From positions 120,244,501 through 120,308,500 of the forward strand of contig CM044308.1 in NCBI GenBank assembly GCA_024291935.2: 64,000 nucleotides of DNA. Direction: 5' to 3'. The translations under genes and the position numbers were made by a program. Source of the DNA: Okapia johnstoni. Lineage: Eukaryota; Chordata; Mammalia; Artiodactyla; Giraffidae. The notes below the pieces were generated by a model. It was not told the DNA's origin and did not search any database. It saw only the letters and a list, made by a program, of their open reading frames with translations. Positions 62,514 through 64,000 of this stretch are shown here, piece by piece (position 1 is the stretch's first letter; every line of letters begins with the position of its first letter).

Positions 62514-62810
62514 GATTTAAAGGAAAACATAAACACAATGCAGGAAGAAATACAAGTATAAAAATAATAAAATGGAACTTCTAGAGCTGAAAATGTATTA
62601 TCTGAATAGAAAAATTCACTGGATAGTCAACAGATTAGATACCACAGGACAAATATTAGAGAACTTGAAGACAAGGCAATAGAAAGTATGTGAACCAAAG
62701 GACACAGAGAGTAAAGGCTATGGAGAAGTGAACCTCAGTAACCTGTGGAATAATACCAAACAGTCTAATATATATGTAACTGGAATTCCAGAAAGAGAGA
62801 GGAGAGGGGA

Positions 62811-62840
62811 AAGTGTGTGTGTATGCATGCATGCATGCAT
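62811..62840. repeat. (GT)n/(ATGC)n microsatellite
   Basis: GTGTGTGTGTATGCATGCAT followed by GCATGCATG. Confidence 0.9.
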
Positions 62841-63056
62841 GTTGGCGAAGGGGTGGCCAAATATTTTCAAGGTCTGATGAAAAATATCAACCCATCAACT
62901 CACAGATTTAAGAAATTCAACAAACCTCAGTCAGGATCAACATAAAATATAACATTATCAAATTGCTGAAAATCATCATAATCACATCATAATCAAATTC
63001 TATAATTCAGCAATATCAAGAAAATCTTAAAAGTAGAAGGGATAAAAATAACACAT

Positions 63057-63348
63057 TATATAGGCATATCTTGCTTCACTGCACTTTGCAGATATTGTGA
63101 TCTTTACAAATTAAAGATTTGTGAGAATCTTGTGTCAAGCAAATTTATTGGCTCCATTTTTCCCACAGCATTATTATTTAATCAAGGTATGTGTATATTT
63201 TTTAGACATGTAATAGAGTACAATATATAGTAAACATAACTTTTAGATGCATTGAGAAACCAAAAAATTCATGACTTGCTTTATCACCATATTCCCTTGT
63301 GCTCTGGAACCAAATCTACAATATCTCCAAGGTATGACTGAGTCATCT
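63057..63348 (+). mobile_element. Tigger1-like internally deleted DNA transposon
   Basis: The left end is TAGGCATATCTTGCTTCACT, then GCAGATATTGTGATCTTTAC and TTGGCTCCATTTTTCCCACA. The right half is GTAAACATAACTTTTAGATG and GAAACCAAAAAATTCATGAC, ending ATCTCCAAGGTATGA. The ends are inverted repeats (GGCATATCTTG / CAAGGTATG...). The whole transposase gene is deleted, leaving about 290 bp. Confidence 0.82.
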
Positions 63349-63720
63349 GCAGGGAAATACAGATAGGGTTTCTCATCAGAAACAAACCAAAAACCAATAG
63401 AATTACTTCTCTAAAGTGCTGAAAGGGGGAAAAAAACAAACAAACCCTGTGAATCTAGAATTAAGGGAAAATATACTTCAAAAATAAAAATGAAATAATA
63501 ACATTTTCAGATAGACAAAAGCCAAAAGAATTTGTTCCAGGAGATCTGCACGACAATAAATGTTAAAGGAAGTTCTCAGAAGAAGAGCAACAGCAGATGT
63601 AAACTTTAATGTACACAAAGGAGTGAAAAGCATTGGAAAGAGAGAACACCATTTTCCCTCATTTTAAAATCTTTTAAAAACATAACTAGCTGTTTAAAGC
63701 AAAAACCATGACATATGTAG

Positions 63721-63941
63721 GACTTCCCAGGTGGCTGAGTCGCAAAGAATCTGCCTGCCAATGCAAGAGATAAGGAGACGTGAGTTCAATCTCTGGGTGG
63801 GGAAGATCCCCTGGAGGAGGAAATGGCAACTCACTTCAGTATTCTTGCCTGGAAAATCCCATGGAGAGAGGAGCCTGGTGAGCTACAGTCTACAGGGTCA
63901 CACGGAGTCAGACATGACTGAGCAGACAAGCACACACACAT
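63721..63941 (+). mobile_element. Bov-tA SINE with 13-bp target-site duplication
   Basis: The head is GACTTCCCAGGTGGCTGAGT, the body CTGGAGGAGGAAATGGCAAC and the tail includes (CA)n. ATGACATATGTAG (63708-63720) and ATGACATACGTAG (63942-63954) flank it with one mismatch. Confidence 0.92.
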
Positions 63942-63970
63942 ATGACATACGTAGAAGTAAAATACAAGAC

Positions 63971-64000
63971 AGCTCAGTCACTCAGTCATCTCCAATCCTT
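63971..64000 (-). mobile_element. Start of a reversed BovA/BovB 3' end, cut by the window edge
   Basis: AGCTCAGTCACTCAGTCATC is the reversed 3' end of a BovB or Bov-tA element; it runs off the window, so the type cannot be decided. Confidence 0.6.

Larger units (their letters stand above)
60940..63720 (+). repeat. Old L1 5' region, the host of a nested insertion cluster
   Basis: The left part ends TGGAATTAGCAGACAAGGCC (about 60990-61010). The fossil resumes after the nest (62522-63055: AGAGCTGAAAATGTATTATC, AACTGGAATTCCAGAAAGAG, TGATGAAAAATATCAACCCA) and again after 63350 (TTTTCAGATAGACAAAAGCC, AATGTTAAAGGAAGTTCTCA, TACACAAAGGAGTGAAAAGC). This order fits the 5' part of older L1 elements. The coordinates include the inserted elements listed separately. 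Confidence 0.65.
56198..64000 (-). other. VMP1: VMP1 intron, partial (upstream of exon 56030-56197)
   Basis: This is intron running off the right edge. I searched the minus strand for the preceding VMP1 exon (segment ending GLHTFLLYL) and did not find it. 57930-59833 and 60410-60900 show no nameable feature except short CA runs near 57957 and 58541. The rest is the repeat nest described separately. Confidence 0.85.

Overview
The window is ruminant (bovid-type) nuclear DNA lying inside one protein-coding gene on the minus strand. Organism evidence: Bov-tA SINEs, BOV-A2 dimeric SINEs with (AGC)n tails, BovB (RTE-type) LINEs and CHR-type tRNA-derived SINEs occur throughout, together with general mammalian fossils (L1, MIR, MER5A, MLT1, Tigger). 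This combination is characteristic of cattle and their close relatives. There are no bacterial operons, no CRISPR array and no intact mobile-element gene.

Host gene: five coding exons, each with AG acceptor and GT donor on the minus strand, translate without a break into 186 consecutive residues recognisable as VMP1 (vacuole membrane protein 1, an ER membrane protein needed for autophagosome formation). In transcript order they are 56197-56030, 45618-45487, 14185-14105, 10256-10140 and 3163-3102. They encode the middle of the protein, including the DedA/VTT-type domain. The upstream exons must lie beyond 64000 and the terminal exon or exons to the left of position 1, so everything else here is intron.

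Layout: 1-3101 is intron with fossil repeats (MER5A, L1 3' end). 3164-10139 holds an L1 3' end, two Bov-tA, one BOV-A2, two MIRs and one CHR SINE. 10257-14104 holds MIRs, a stacked Bov-tA pair, a 39-bp BovB remnant and a BovB 3' end. The 31-kb intron 14186-45486 starts with about 5 kb almost free of recognisable repeats. It then holds a long broken L1 (19.7-23.9 kb), a BovB with clear target-site duplication (25.9-27.3 kb), a head-to-head BovB pair (28.8-30.2 kb), a dead processed copy of RPS3A (35.4-36.3 kb), a nested insertion at 36.5-37.0 kb, an MLT1 LTR (41.5 kb), an L1/HAL1-like fossil and a BovB endonuclease fragment (44.2 kb). The intron 45619-56029 holds the longest BovB (49.8-52.5 kb) and a minus-strand L1. 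The right end (60.4-64 kb) is a nest in which an old L1 5' region was invaded by BovB, BOV-A2, a mariner-like hairpin, a hAT element, a Tigger1-like element and a Bov-tA.

I found no undescribed biological system. The most useful observations are the exact exon set, the nested insertions with target-site duplications, a BovB inverted repeat able to form long double-stranded RNA in the VMP1 pre-mRNA, and a retrocopy-like segment of unknown source.
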